From contig OZ017769.1 of NCBI GenBank assembly GCA_963969345.1, forward strand, positions 5,025,725-5,089,724: 64,000 bases of DNA. The letters are read 5' to 3'. This document shows positions 21,696-33,681 of the stretch, piece after piece. The notes under the pieces are model-generated. The model was given only the letters and a program-made list of their open reading frames with translations. It was not told where the DNA came from and did no database searches. The DNA comes from Turbatrix aceti. Lineage: Eukaryota > Nematoda > Chromadorea > Rhabditida > Panagrolaimidae. Position 1 is the first letter of the stretch. Every line of letters begins with the position of its first letter. The position numbers were made by a program, and so were the translations under genes.

Positions 21696-24600
21696 ATGAG
21701 CAGCGCCCGGCCCGAGATCACCTGCAATGGCGGCGGCGAGTCATTCGACTGCTCTGGCTCGCTTCACACGAGTCCAGAGAGTGTCGCCCTTTTCGAACTT
21801 CAACAGGAACCGGTGAGTCAATCGTCACCTGTCTTGCACGCGTTTGGCACCGTCAATTCTTCTAGGAATGCTCTGACATGCCACGGGGATTCGACAGCAT
21901 CCACGCTCCTCGCCTGAGCGTCCGTCGATGGCTCAGGGACGCCTACGTGACGCCATGCTCCAAACCGGGGTTAATCTGGGATACGATCCTTGGATTTGTG
22001 CCTATTCTGCGCTGGTTGCCGGAGTACAAGTTATCTGAATGTATCGTAGGCGATCTCATGGCAGGCATCACCGCTGGGGTAATGCACGTCCCGCAGGGTG
22101 AGTTGGTTCTCGGACAAAATAAATAGACGACGGGCAAAAAACGTCAGCGCGGGGATAAAAATAAACTTAAATAAAACAAAACAATAGCACAATTCGATAA
22201 AAATTGTCTGTCGTAGGTTACGGATGCGTCAAAAAAATTCTAAAAAAAAAGTCCGAGGCATCGAAAATTGAGAAATTGATATTTCTGACGAGCTATCGTA
22301 TATCCAAATAAAAAAACGTCTAGAAAACATAAAAATGACTCAAAATTGTATTCCAGGAATCGCCTACGCGCTGCTCTCGGGCGTGAAGCCCATCCACGGC
22401 CTGTACATGTCGATGCTGGCCCCCTTCTTCTACATGCTCTTCGGAACGTCGCGGCACGTCTCTGTCGGCTCGTTCGCGGTCGTCGCGCTCATGACAGGCG
22501 TCGCAAACCAGGCCATCATGGACAAGTATCACGGAGACGCCGCGGACGACGTCTGGTCGCTGGAAGACTACTCGACCTACACCGTGAATCCCATAGCCAT
22601 CACCGCGACTCTCGCCTTCACAATCGGCCTCTGCCAGCTGGCAGTGGTCGTACTCCGGCTCGATTTCATCGAATCGTACTTCAGCGATGCTCTTGTCGGT
22701 GGCTTTACGACGGGCGCGGCAGTACACGTCTTTGTCTCGCAGATGGACGACATCATGGGCATCAAACTCGAGCGAGTCTCCGGGCCGGGGTATCTTTTTG
22801 TCGTCGTTTATCGCCTGGCGCTGGCCTCGCCGCGGAGCAATCTCTGCGCGCTGTCTGTGTCGGTTGTCACGGCGGTCGCGTTGATGCTCGCGAAGGATTA
22901 CGCTACGCCGGCGATGTCCAGGCGGCTGGGGAAGAAGATCACCATTCCATTTGAAGTTATCGCGGTGAGTTTCTGATCAAAGAAATTGTCAGGAAACATT
23001 TAGGATTTTTTTCGTGAAATTTTTCCAAAAAGTAGATTTTACTACATATAAAAATTTTTTACCATAAAATTAAAAAAAATGGGATCATCACCTTGAAAAG
23101 TGCCGAAAATCGCATTTAAAAAAGTCACAATGGCTTTGGCATTTTTTATCGCATTTTGCGGTAATTTTTTGCTGTAAAATTGTCAAAAGCGCCAAAAAAA
23201 GCGATTTCAGGCAATTGTAACCAAGGCATAAAACCGGCCTAAAAATCAGGCCGCCGGCCGGCTTGCGGCCGGCCTAAATTTTCAGGCCGAAGCCGGGCCG
23301 GCCGCGGCCGCGGCCTATTTTTTGAAAAAAATTTTCGTGCTTTATTTTAGGGTTATTTTCGCAAAATTTGACCAAATTTAGAAAAATTTTTTTTTGGAGA
23401 CAACCTAATATTATGGAAAAATGCATAATAATAAATTCTCCTGTGGTAAAAAGTAAAAAAAAAAGACGAATGAAGCACAAAAACGTCAGAAAATCATACT
23501 TTTTTCGAAAAAAATCAACTTTCGAATATTTTTCCGGCTTTTCCCGGCTTTTTCGGCCGGCCTTAAATCGAAAAGCCGGCCCGCAGCCGGCCGCGGCCGG
23601 CCGGATTTTATGCCTTGTTTGTAACTCTGCCAGATGAATTTTACGGTAAAAACTTTTCAAAGCAAATTTTAACAAAATTTCATAAAAAATTTCCACAAAT
23701 GTCCCCTGACAAATTCCAAGTTCAAAATGTCATTTTGTTTCAGCTGATAGCCACGACAGTGGTCACTCACGTGTTCCAGCTGAAAGAGCGCTACGGCATG
23801 TTCACAGTTGGCAACGTGCCCGCCGGATTCCCGACACCCCAGCTACCGGTCTGGCAGCTGATCCCTGACTGCCTCCAGACGGCCATCGCCATCACGGTCG
23901 TCACGCTGGCCGTCCACATCACGATGGCCAAGATGCTCGCTCGGCGCCTCAACTACGATATTGATGCGCGCCAGGAGGTGTACGCCACTTCGTTCACCTC
24001 TTTATTGACCAGCTTCTTCCCGGTGTATCCTCCGTCGACGGGTCTCGGCCGGACAATGGTTCAGGTCGAGGCCGGCATGAAAACACAGCTCGCGGCACTC
24101 TTTACCACCGGGTTTCTTCTCATGGTGATCCTCTTCATCGGGCCTTATTTTTACTCCCTGCCGCTCTGCGTCCTCTCTACGATTATTATAGTCTCGCTGA
24201 GACCACTTTTTCGCAATTTTGGCACTCTTCCGGCTCTTTGGCAGGTTTCCAGGATCGATGTAGTGAGTGCATCTTTGGTTTAGACAATTCACGAGTCGTG
24301 TTATCGACCTGAACCCGGTCCCGACGCGAAATTCCGGATTTTAGGATCGGGTATCCAAAAATTTCGAGTTCCATGATAACTCTAAAAAAATTATCATGGA
24401 AGTAAAAAATTTTCACTAAAACTTTTGACAAGTCCATATTTTCGTTGTAGAAGCCTTGAGTTTATGACCTTTTTTGGTATATATACAAAACTTCTGAATT
24501 CAAATTTAGATTTTAATACCGAAAATTTTGCGTTTCGTGTAAGATTTTCGGGTCGGGAACCCGAAAAAAACGCAATTGTTTTTAAAATGCCGATTTTCTT

Positions 24601-25336
24601 TCAAAAAACCTAACTTATAAAAATGTTTCATTTCCGTTCTCAAAACATAAAATATACTTTTTTTGTCACAAAAAAATGCGGTTTTTTCAGATTTATTTGT
24701 ACCCAAAATTTCCGGATATTATATTTACGACTTCCACGGGTTTTTCAGGCGATATGGCTGGTAACCTTCACAACCACAGTCGCGATCGACGTCATCGGTG
24801 GCCTCGGCATCGGACTCGCCTTCGCTCTCTTCACCGTCGTGCTCCGAACGCAGCAGGCCTCCTGGCAGTCGAGGATATCGCGACCCGCCCTGGCGCCCGA
24901 CGGTCGCGCGATCAAGCGCATCTGCATCTTCCGCTTCGAAGCCTTTCTGCTCTTTACAAACGCAGAAAGCTTCAAGCAAGCAGCGCACGAGACGCTGCGC
25001 CACTGGATCACGCGTATGCCGCTTATCATCGGCGCCGACGAAAAAGGCGACGGCTTCTTTTTCGTCTTCGACTGCTCTGCGCTCTGTCAAATCGACGCAC
25101 AGGGCATTGCGGCGCTCAGCGAGGTCCTCGACGACATCCAGCGCCAGTCAGCCGCCCAGGTGTTTTTCACAAACGCGTCTGCCGATCTGGAAGAGCAACT
25201 TTTGGGCGCCAAGGTGGTTGGGGCGCCGGAAGCGTTTTATTCGTCGGTGGATGACTTTCTTGTCTTCATGAACTACCGTTCATCCACGCTACGGCCAATT
25301 GACGAGGATAACAGCGAGACTCCCTCAATCGGGTGA
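21696..25336 (+). CDS. SLC26/SulP-family anion transporter with STAS domain
   Basis: Five exons (21696-21812, 21866-22097, 22357-22964, 23744-24262, 24749-25336) give 687 residues. The family start of the membrane domain is clear: PILRWLPEY near residue 80, then DLMAGITAGVMHVPQGIAYA and LLSGVKPIHGLYMSM, then FGTSRHVSVGSFAVVALMTG. A 14-segment membrane domain runs to about 520. It includes SFFPVYPPSTGLGRTMVQVE, the segment equivalent to the family's conserved substrate-site region. The C-terminal 160 residues form a STAS domain (FVFDCSALCQIDAQGIAAL). Members exchange sulfate, oxalate, bicarbonate or chloride at the plasma membrane; the substrate cannot be told here. C. elegans has several (sulp genes). 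Intron 3 holds a nested transposon pair. Confidence 0.93.
23088..23221. mobile_element. Family B repeat, partial copy B1, with an element inserted at its right end
   Basis: Shares CACCTTGAAAAGTGCCG and the end GCGATTTCAG...TTGTAAC with the full copy at 59330-59601. Only the right half is recognisable. Its terminal ATTGTAAC became the target-site duplication of the element that follows immediately. Confidence 0.6.
23222..23617. mobile_element. hAT-like element G (GGCCGGCC-rich) nested in family B copy
   Basis: The 396-bp element starts CAAGGCATAAAACCGGCC and ends GGCCGGATTTTATGCCTTG, inverted ends with one extra T. Flanks are ATTGTAAC (23214-23221) and TTTGTAAC (23618-23625), an 8-bp duplication with one mismatch. 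Both arms are GGCCGGCC/GCGGCCGC palindromic text, while the middle is A/T-rich. Part of the left arm (CCGGCCTAAAAATCAGGCCG) recurs inverted at 37171-37197. No ORF. Confidence 0.82.
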
Positions 25337-25726
25337 ATTCTGGGGTTTTTCTAGTGCCGGTGATTTTTTTTTGATTTCACGCCTCCAGTTTTTTGTCTAC
25401 CTGATTTTTTCAATAAGTGTGACTCTTGACACGAATAAAATTTTTAATTCAATTAAGATCAAAACCGGTCATCCGTACCCCTCACCTGAGGGATACCTGG
25501 GCGCCGGACACCCTTCAAAAAAATTTTTATTCCTCAAAAAAAAACCAGGCAATTAAATTAAATTACATGCTACAACGAAGCGCCAAAAAAACCCCACGCA
25601 GAGGGTAGGCTTACGGTATCCACCGTAAACCACGTGGACGTAGTGAATCAGCAAATTAGAATCCAACAAACCAAAAAGATGCACTCGGGAGGCAGTTGCG
25701 CGCAAAAAATAGAAGAAATAGAGTGC
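25337..25726. other. Convergent 3' regions of SLC26 (+) and calponin (-) genes
   Basis: AATAAA for the SLC26 transcript lies at 25434-25439. No coding exon seen. Confidence 0.5.
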
Positions 25727-26868
25727 TTACATGTGACGCGAGTTACCCATGTTGATGCCGGATGCGTTGGCGCCCTTGTTCGAGCCCATCTGAAGGCCGA
25801 TGATGGCGTCGCCCGCGCGAAGCTGCTCCTGCGTCCAGTTGCGCTTCTCGCCCTGGGCTTCCTTGGGTCCGATGCTGGGCTTGCCGAATTTGTCGGCCTT
25901 GCGGGCGAGAGCCGAGAGGCAGACGAGCACCGCGTTGGGATCCTGCTGTTCGAAGAGGTCGACCGTTTGGAAGAGTTCCGTCTTGCTCACGTGTTTCTGC
26001 GCGAACGCCAGGAAGAAGCTGAAAAAAAAGTCCCTCTGGCGTTTACATTTTTTCGAGTAAAAAAAATCATCAAAAAATATGACTTTTATCTGACGCGTTT
26101 ATTTTTCGTGTAAAAAAAAAATCATCAAAAATATGACATTTCAGTTTTTTTCAAAAATTAGTGACTCAGTGGGCGAGGGAGAGACGCTCCAGCAATTTTG
26201 ACACTCGACGGTTTCTGAGTCATCGTTTCGCGTCATTTTTAGCAATTTCAAAAGAAAAAAATTCTATACAAAATATATGGAAGAACAAAACACTAAATAA
26301 TCTAATTTTGATTGAAAAAAGACGAAAAAAAACGTTCTATTCAAAGGAACAAAAATTTCTGTAAAGAAAATTGTGAAAAAAGAAAATCCCCTGCGTCAAA
26401 AAAATTTATAGTTCCGTCCAGCCTTATTAGCAAAATTTCCAATTCAATTTCTTCGAAATCTTGAAAAAAGGCTTCCCTCGCGTCAAAAAATTGAGACATG
26501 TTTTCTTTTGTTTTCAAAAACCGTCATCAACATCGGTCTTCGATTTAGCTGGCTTCCCCCGCAAAAAAGCAAGCATTGCCAAAAAAAAAGACTCACCTGA
26601 TGTTTTCCATCTGCTTGAACGCGAGCTTTGATTCGTTGACCTTCTTGATGGCGCCGGGCTCGAGGGCATTCGCGAGACGGCAGAGGACCTTGCCGTCGTG
26701 GAGGAGCTCGAGGAAGGAGTTCACGTTTCCGGAAGTATCGACATCGCTGAGGTCAGCGACATTCTGGAGCCAGACGAGGATCTGCTGAGCGAGTTGCTCG
26801 TCGTACTTGCTGTGGATCTTCTCCTGCGCTTCACGGGCAAGTCCGGACTTGGTCGCGCGGTCAGCCAT
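25727..26868 (-). CDS. Calponin/transgelin-family actin-binding protein
   Basis: Two exons (26868-26597, 26018-25727) give 187 residues. A single calponin-homology domain occupies about 25-140 (EQLAQQILVWLQNVADL, LHDGKVLCRLANALEPG, KQMENISFFLAFAQ, ELFQTVDLFE). The C-terminus ends in one calponin-like repeat, IIGLQMGSNKGANASG followed by INMG. Size and one-repeat layout match transgelin (SM22/NP25) and the C. elegans CPN proteins. It should bind actin filaments and stabilise contractile or cortical actin, probably in muscle. The 578-base intron is A/T-rich with repeated TTTTTTCGAGTAAAAAAAAT-like text near 26040-26130. Confidence 0.95.
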
Positions 26869-29242
26869 GTATGTATAATATTTGGGATCGCTTTGCTTCG
26901 CTGCAGAAAAGTCACATGAAACAAACCATCCAAACACACGCGAACGACGCGCAACAGGTGAACTGCTCTCTTCGGCGGCGGAAGGAGGTGAACGGACTTT
27001 GATCGGGAGATCTAGGTGACGGTTTACCTCCGCCTTCCTTCGAAGAAGAAGAAGAAGAAGAGGAAACAGACACGCTATAGCGTCGAACAAAGGCAAAGGC
27101 AGCGGCCAACATATACAAAACGGGGGCGGTGATTGATTCACGCACGCGCATCCAGAGGCCCGAGGCCCGAGGATTATCGCTCCCCTCACTCGCCCGCGAT
27201 GAAAGAATAAAGGAAGGAATGAATGAACGAATGTAACGCGGTAAAAACACCTAGAAAGAGATACCTACGCGGTGCAAGACTACCTGCCCTGCTGATAAGC
27301 ACCAAAGTCAACACAACACGAATGCAGGCAGCGCAATAAAAAAATATGTGAGAAACTAAATTGCGTGGTTTGGTTAATCTAAAATCTAATGGCCAGTTGA
27401 AAAATCGAGAAATCCTAAAAGCATTTATTTACGTGTGCGTGAAACTACTTCAACTAATGAAAATAAACTGAAAAATCAGCATTAGACAGCATAAGCGCCT
27501 TATTTCGTTCACTTGCGCTTTCCAAAGAAAAATATACTAAAACAGCCTGCCATGCGTGGTGCAACTGTCATGTGAACCAGCAAAAAAAACATTGCAAAAT
27601 AGCAAAACGCGGCAGCTGAGAGGGGCATCTTTTGTTTAGGAACGAAAGCGAGCGCCACGCCAGCCGGAAAACACAGAAATCCACGCCACGCAGACGACGA
27701 TCCGAACACAACACAAGGATCGTGGGGTTCAAATCGGCCGTAAGCCCCCGGCAGAGTTCGTTTCCTTAACTGAGCATGCATATCCGCATAATATTATTTA
27801 GCCCGATCGACCGCGGCCGCGCACATGATGATGACGCGCAATACATAATTCAAAGAGAGACTTTCTCTCCCTCGAAGTAGACCACGATCGTGGTCGTGAT
27901 CGCGCAACAAGTGCGTGTTCTTTTCAATCAACATTTCTGGAGGCAGCGCAGATCCTCCAGAAATGGCGAAAAACTATTCTAATATATTGAATTTGAATGA
28001 ACACAATCAGGGAGCAGGGAAGGAGGAGACGCGCACCTTGATTCACATGCACCACCTTGATTAATAACCCGACCCCGGGCTGTTCTGCAAAACTGAACCT
28101 GCACATCGATCTAAGATTAGCGCATACATATATGTGTTTATTTCAAGACCCTAGGAAACCGAAAAGGCCGAATGAACTGTGGTGCATTCCAATCCATCGG
28201 TAGCAACGTTCAAGCAAAAAATGAAGAAGGCGGGCAGCCGGTAATGCTGACATGAGACTGGCCAGCGAAAAAAAAAAGAAAAAAAGCACTAAACAGACCG
28301 ATCACTGCTGCCCGCACGAGTCCAAAAGCAAGAAGAATCAACACGCCCCAGCGACAGCCAGTCAACGGCGAAGCAAGCGTCTGCGTCTGTGTTTGGGTAA
28401 ACGAGGGACAAACAAATGAAGAAAAAAGCGTGAACGCGTGAAAAAAAAGAGACGAAACAGAAACAATACAAAAGTATAACCAAGGCTCTTATCTTGCAAC
28501 GAAATTTTTTTCAATACAGTATTGGCTGTCGTAAATAATGGGCTGTCGTGGCTGGAGCCTGCTGTTTTGTCTTCTTACGCATTCATAGAAAACATCGGAC
28601 TCAAGGTCGGTCGTGAAGCATGTTGTTCTGGATTAGTCTTTGGACTCGCAATCAATCATCAATCAGCTTTATGGGAGGTTCGAGGTGGTGGTGTGTGGAA
28701 TCGTGAAATGCGCACTTCGTTTGCGAATCGAATCGTCTTCTTTCATTGCCCTTTTTTTATGATTTTACAGGACAGGGTGGGGCAAGAAGGCTCCGCGAAG
28801 ATGACCAAACTCGGGTTGGTTCGTTGCGTGTACAAAGGAGACGAGCCGTTTTTTTTGTCGTTGACATATTTTTTGACAGCTCAAGGTGAGGTACGTTTTC
28901 TTTAGGACGCGCACTAAACGAGTATGCTCTCGTTGCTTTCAGGTTGCATTAATGCATGCATTTGCGTTTTAAAAATCAACAGGATTCAGTTTTATAAAAA
29001 TGATCAAAAATGACTCAAAGCGATCAAAAACTGTCAAAAACGACATGAGACAAATTTTACATAAAAACGACTAAAAACAATGAAAAAGGACTAAAAACGA
29101 TTCTAAGCGACTAAAAACGATCAAAAGTTGCATACAAAAAATGTGTGTTCCAAAAACCAACAAACTCTGATTTATTTTCAAAAGTAGAGGTTCACCAATA
29201 ATATTACAAATTATGCTACCAAGAATCACTTTTCTACTGATT
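26869..29242. other. 2.4-kb spacer between calponin and SPCA genes
   Basis: The left part should hold the calponin promoter, including a GAAGAAGAAGAAGAAG run near 27044-27061. No gene is supported; a 127-codon + frame at 28522 has no recognisable features. At 28981-29130 there is a roughly 10-bp-periodic A-tract array described separately. Confidence 0.4.
28981..29130. repeat. Phased A-tract array beside the SPCA 3' end
   Basis: AAAA/AAAAA tracts recur about every 10-11 bases, separated by short CGACT, GATC or TGACT words. Such phasing gives curved DNA and resembles the periodic A/T clusters known from nematode genomes. Confidence 0.55.
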
Positions 29243-32200
29243 TCAAATCGTTTGATTTTGATCCGGATGATGATAATTAATTTTGGCATTGCAGGAACGT
29301 AGATCGAGGTACTTTTTGGTCTCGTTGAATATGAAGACCGTCGACGTTAGCACCGTAAGGAAGACCAGATCTGTAAATCAGGGACAGTAGGATTAAGCTC
29401 AATCCATGAAAAGTAGGAAAACTCACCAAAAAATGACAACGCTTCCGTCTGGAAGATGGCTTGCAGGGGAGGCAGGTAGATGACAGCCAACTGTCCGATT
29501 ATAGACAGACTCACCGCTATGCAGAACATCTTGTTTCTCAGGATACCAATTTCCCAGATGAGTTTTCGGCTTGATCTGCAGCTTAGGGCGTTCCACATGT
29601 CGAAGAAGACAAAGCACGTGAAAGTCATGGTCGTATCGCGGGGTGTGATTTTGTTGTCCGCGCTCATTTCCCTGTAGAACACGAACATGGTCCCGATGAT
29701 GATGAGCGCAGCGGAGCTGAGCACGTTCACGATGAGGTTCTTCGTCATCATGGGCTGCTTGACGTCGCGTGGGGGCTGTTTGATGATATCCGCATCGACA
29801 GGCTCCACGCCGAGGCTCTGCGCGGGAGGGCCGTCCATGATTATATTGATCCAGAGAATCTGCATCGCGTTTAACGGGTTTTCAAAGTGAAAGAGCGTCG
29901 AGAGAGCGATGAGTGACAGCGCGGAGACACTCGTCGACAGCTGGAACCGGACGAAATTCGTGATGTTGTGGTAGATGCCTTTGCCCTCCTCGATGGCGCC
30001 CCGGATCGTCATGAAATCGTCATTGACCAGCACCATGTCCGCAGCCTCCTTGCAGACGTCCGTGCCCGTCACACCCATTGCAATGCCGATATCTGAGATT
30101 TTGAGTGCCGCGGCATCGTTGACGCCGTCGCCGGTCATCGCGACGACTTCTCCCATGCTCTGGAGCGCCTTCACGATCCTCAGCTTGTGCCTGGGAGACG
30201 CGCGATAGAAAATAACGGTATTCTTGATGACCAGTTCGAGTTCGCTGTCACTGAGTTCATCGATCTGCGCACCTGAGAGACAGGTGTCCGTCGGAGTGAA
30301 AATGTGCAGTCGGCTGCCGATGGAGCAGGCTGTTTCGATCGCATCACCGGTGATCATCTTGACAGCGACGCCCGCGCTCTGCACGACCTCGACGGACTCC
30401 TTGCAGCCCGGTCTGGGCGGATCCAGGATGCCGACGAAGCCCGCGTAGGCCAGCGAGTCCAGATTTCTGCCGCTCGCGACGGCGATGACGCGGAGGCCGC
30501 TGTTGCTCACCCCGCGGGCTGCCTGAAGCGCCGCCTCCTTCGCGGGAGGGGTGAAGGGCAGCTGGCGGGTGCCGGCGGCGTAGTAGAGCGGGCACATCTC
30601 GATGATTCGGTCGAACGCGCCTTTTAGGAAGATTTCCACGTTGTTAGGCTAAAAGAATCACCAGATTAATGGTCCAAGTCTTACAAGGTGTGTAGGTGTG
30701 TCAGGTGACATTTTGGAAGGCAAATGGTAACTTTTAAAAATTTTTGACAAAAAATTGAGTTGCATACAGTAGTCGGAAATCGCGTTTTTGCCATTTTTGG
30801 AACGTTGTATCTAAAAAATACGGTATTTCTAAAGTCAGGGTACGAATTGAATTACGTAGTTTTTGATGGAGAATCCGAGAAAAAGATAAAAATATTGGTG
30901 TACCACCATGAAAAATGCCGTATATTTTTCTCGGATTTGGTATCAAAAATTACGTCGATCAATATGTATCCTATCTTTGGAAATGCCGAAGTTTTTTAGC
31001 TACAACGTGCCAAAAATGTTCCAAAATGGCAAAAAAGCGATTTCAAACGATAGTATCATATTAGGAGGGAGAAAAGCTACTTTTTGGCTCAATTTCATAA
31101 AAATTGTACCAGAATGTTATAGATCAACTCACCTGGTTGCCAGGATGAACGTGAACAGCCATCCACTTTCGATCCGACGAGAATGGCACCTCGTGGACCC
31201 TCTGGAAGTAGGAAGCCGCGATGTCGAGCTGCGTCTTGGCCGCTAGCACTGCCAGCGCGCCTTCCGTCGGCTGACCCAGGATTGTGCCATTGATGACCTG
31301 GGCATTGTTACAGACAGCGCCGATTTCGATGACCCGCGAGATAGCCGGGTGCGAGTATCCGGACACCCGCTCACCGTTCTCCGTCGTGCACGTGCCATCG
31401 GTGGGGTCATAGCCCACGCCCGTGACTTTCGCCTGAATGCCATCGGCAGAAACAACGACTGCAGCCGTCATCTCGTTCTTCGTCAGCGTGCCGGTTTTAT
31501 CCGAGCAGATGACGGTGACGCAGCCGAGAGTCTCGACGGCGGAGAGCTTTTTTACCACGGCCTGACGATTGCCCATTCGGACGACGCCGATGGCGAGTGT
31601 AACAGCTACCACGACGGGCAGACCCTCAGGAATAGCAGCCACTGCCAAACTCACGCCGATGGTGAACATGTCGAGAACGGCACGGCCCTGCAGGAGCCCA
31701 ATAAAAAATATGACAGCGATGACGCCGAAGGAGTATAGCGAAAGTTGTTTTCCGAGCTGATCCATGCTGTTCTGGAGCGGTGTCTTGGGGGATTCCTGCT
31801 GCCGCATCATCTGCCACATCTCGCCAAATTTTGTGTTTCCGCCTGTGGCTATTACGATGCCCTGCAGGACGGAAAACAGTCAGAACAATCGTGTAAAGAC
31901 CAAGTAACCCACCTTGCCTCTACCTGAAGATATGAGTGTGCCCATGAAAGCCACGTTGTCGAGATGCTCGATTCCGGTTGCCGATGGCGCTGTCAGAGAG
32001 CCCACAGATTTGTGCCGAGGCTCATTTTCACCCGTAAAAGAGGACTCGTCGATTTGGAGGTCGATGGATTCGGTGACACGCACGTCCGCTGGCACCCAGT
32101 CGCCCATGTTGAGTGTGACCATGTCGCCGGGTACGAGGTCGCGGGCGAGGAATTGTACGCTTCTGCCATCCCGGATGCTGCAAAACACGATTTCAGATAC

Positions 32201-33058
32201 AATTTTCGTAATAAAAAAAATTCGTAGCAACAAAAAACAATTTTTTAATACAAAATAAATAATTTTTGTATAATTTAGCCTAGCCTAAATTAACTACAAA
32301 AATGTCACAGTTTTTACAGAAAAAACATTTTTTTAATTTTTTTTGTAATTTTCAGGTGGCCTGCCAAAAATGACTCTTCATTTAGTCCAATCAAAAAAAA
32401 TTATGCGTGTCATTAAAAAAATACCCCGGCATTTAATTTCCAGGCAGAAGTGTTATTTCGCCTTTATCGAGGACGTCAAATGCCATCCAGCATGCTGATT
32501 TGCATGCTGGATGGCATTTGACGCAAAACACCCTCCCCAAGCCCCAACTCACCAATGCGCAGTCGGAGGAACCATGTTATTCAGCTTTTCCAGCGTCTGC
32601 TCTGACCTGTACTCCTGGACGAATCCAACCGTCACAACAATTACCACAGCAATCGTAATACTGATCGCGTCGTCGAACTGTTTCATGATGACGGAAACAA
32701 TCGCTGACGCAAGTAGGAGCAGGATGAGAGGATTCTGGAACTGTTCGACGTACTTCTTCCAGATGGGTTCCTTCGCGTCGTGTTCAAACTCGTTGTGCCC
32801 AAAATAGGCGAGGCGACGTGAGGCCTCAGCGGACGGCAGACCTGTCTTGGCATCTGTCCGGAGCTCGGCCGCGCACTCCGACTCGGAGAGGCCGGCAGCA
32901 GCGAAGACGTTGAGGGCGGGAATCATCGTGGCTCCAGTACCCGACGTTGGAGCGTTGGCGCGCGCAGAAGTCGAAGGGAGACTCGTCCCACCGCTTGACG
33001 CGTCGAGAATTAAGGATTCCTCGGTGGCACTCTGAATAACGACGGCGTTTGTCATCAT
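29243..33058 (-). CDS. pmr-1: Secretory-pathway Ca2+/Mn2+ ATPase (SPCA/PMR1)
   Basis: Five exons on the - strand (33058-32553, 32177-31913, 31861-31133, 30648-29427, 29370-29243) give 949 residues. P2A-type P-ATPase landmarks occur in order: actuator segment [12 protein letters not shown]4 [13 protein letters not shown], phosphorylation site CSDKTGTLT with Asp near 378, nucleotide domain FLKGAFDRI, hinge [13 protein letters not shown], and M6 [17 protein letters not shown]. That last string and overall length identify SPCA rather than SERCA or PMCA. It pumps Ca2+ and Mn2+ into the Golgi for secretion and glycosylation. The N-terminus (about 60 residues) is Ser/Thr-rich and variable. The short final exon encodes the last membrane helix and a His/Asn-rich tail. 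An alternative first exon is proposed at 33682-33819. Confidence 0.96.
30765..31057. mobile_element. Family B repeat, diverged copy B2, in SPCA intron
   Basis: Left end TAGTCGGAAATCGCG and right end GCGATTTCAAACGATAGTA are inverted relative to each other. The interior shares ACCACC.TGAAAA.TGCCG and AACGTGCCAAAAAT with the copies at 23.1 and 59.4 kb. It fills most of the intron between the two large exons. No ORF. Confidence 0.6.
32474..32523. repeat. Perfect 22-bp inverted repeat with 6-base loop in SPCA intron 1
   Basis: Arms 32474-32495 and 32502-32523 are exact reverse complements around the spacer TGATTT. The arms include CCATCCAGCATGC and its complement. Transcribed in either direction this forms a 50-base perfect hairpin. 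It is shorter than a typical microRNA precursor. Confidence 0.85.
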
Positions 33059-33681
33059 TTTGTGTGTCAACAACAAAAAAAAAGATGAGGCGAGCTAGTT
33101 TAATTTTTGGCAGTTTCCGGTGCCAAAAAAACTCTCCAGTGCCTTTCTTTGATAGCTGTTTTGAGTTTTTTTGAACGTAATCGAACACCTCTCCCTCCTC
33201 CAAAAATAACTAGAAGTAAGCAATCGTCTCAAAATAATTTTCAATGACTTTCCTCCAGTCACATTTTCATTCCCGGTGCATTATTCAGACCGGAGCATTA
33301 TTCTTCGACTGAATTACACCGCCGCCGCCGCCGAGGAGGAACAATAAAAAAAAACAACGACTCCCCGTATAAAATTATAAAATTATTCATGTGCATGAAA
33401 TTCAAACTTATTCACAATTTTCCCTGCAAATTCTACTATTCGGATCGTGTGCTATCAATTCATTGATAAATAGCAGCGTTTGCAGACCACAGACTTGAAC
33501 AATCAATTTTCTTCCCGGGACCCGCCCCACTTTTATACGCTCAGCCCTGCCAAAAAAAGAGCAGTGCACGTAGTCTTCGGTGCGTTGGCACCTTTTTTTG
33601 CCGCCTCTAACAACGTGTTAATGACTCTTACTCATTTGTGACGTCATGCCTGACGTAGAGCAAAAAAAAGAAGAAACAAAC

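Noticed and set aside
28522..28905. 127-codon + frame between calponin and SPCA
   Set aside because: No recognisable domain or exon structure, and it overlaps A/T-rich spacer.
33628..33681. Extension of the SPCA alternative exon to the stop codon
   Set aside because: After the GTTTGT donor the frame becomes VCFFFFLLY from a purine/pyrimidine run, which looks like intron.
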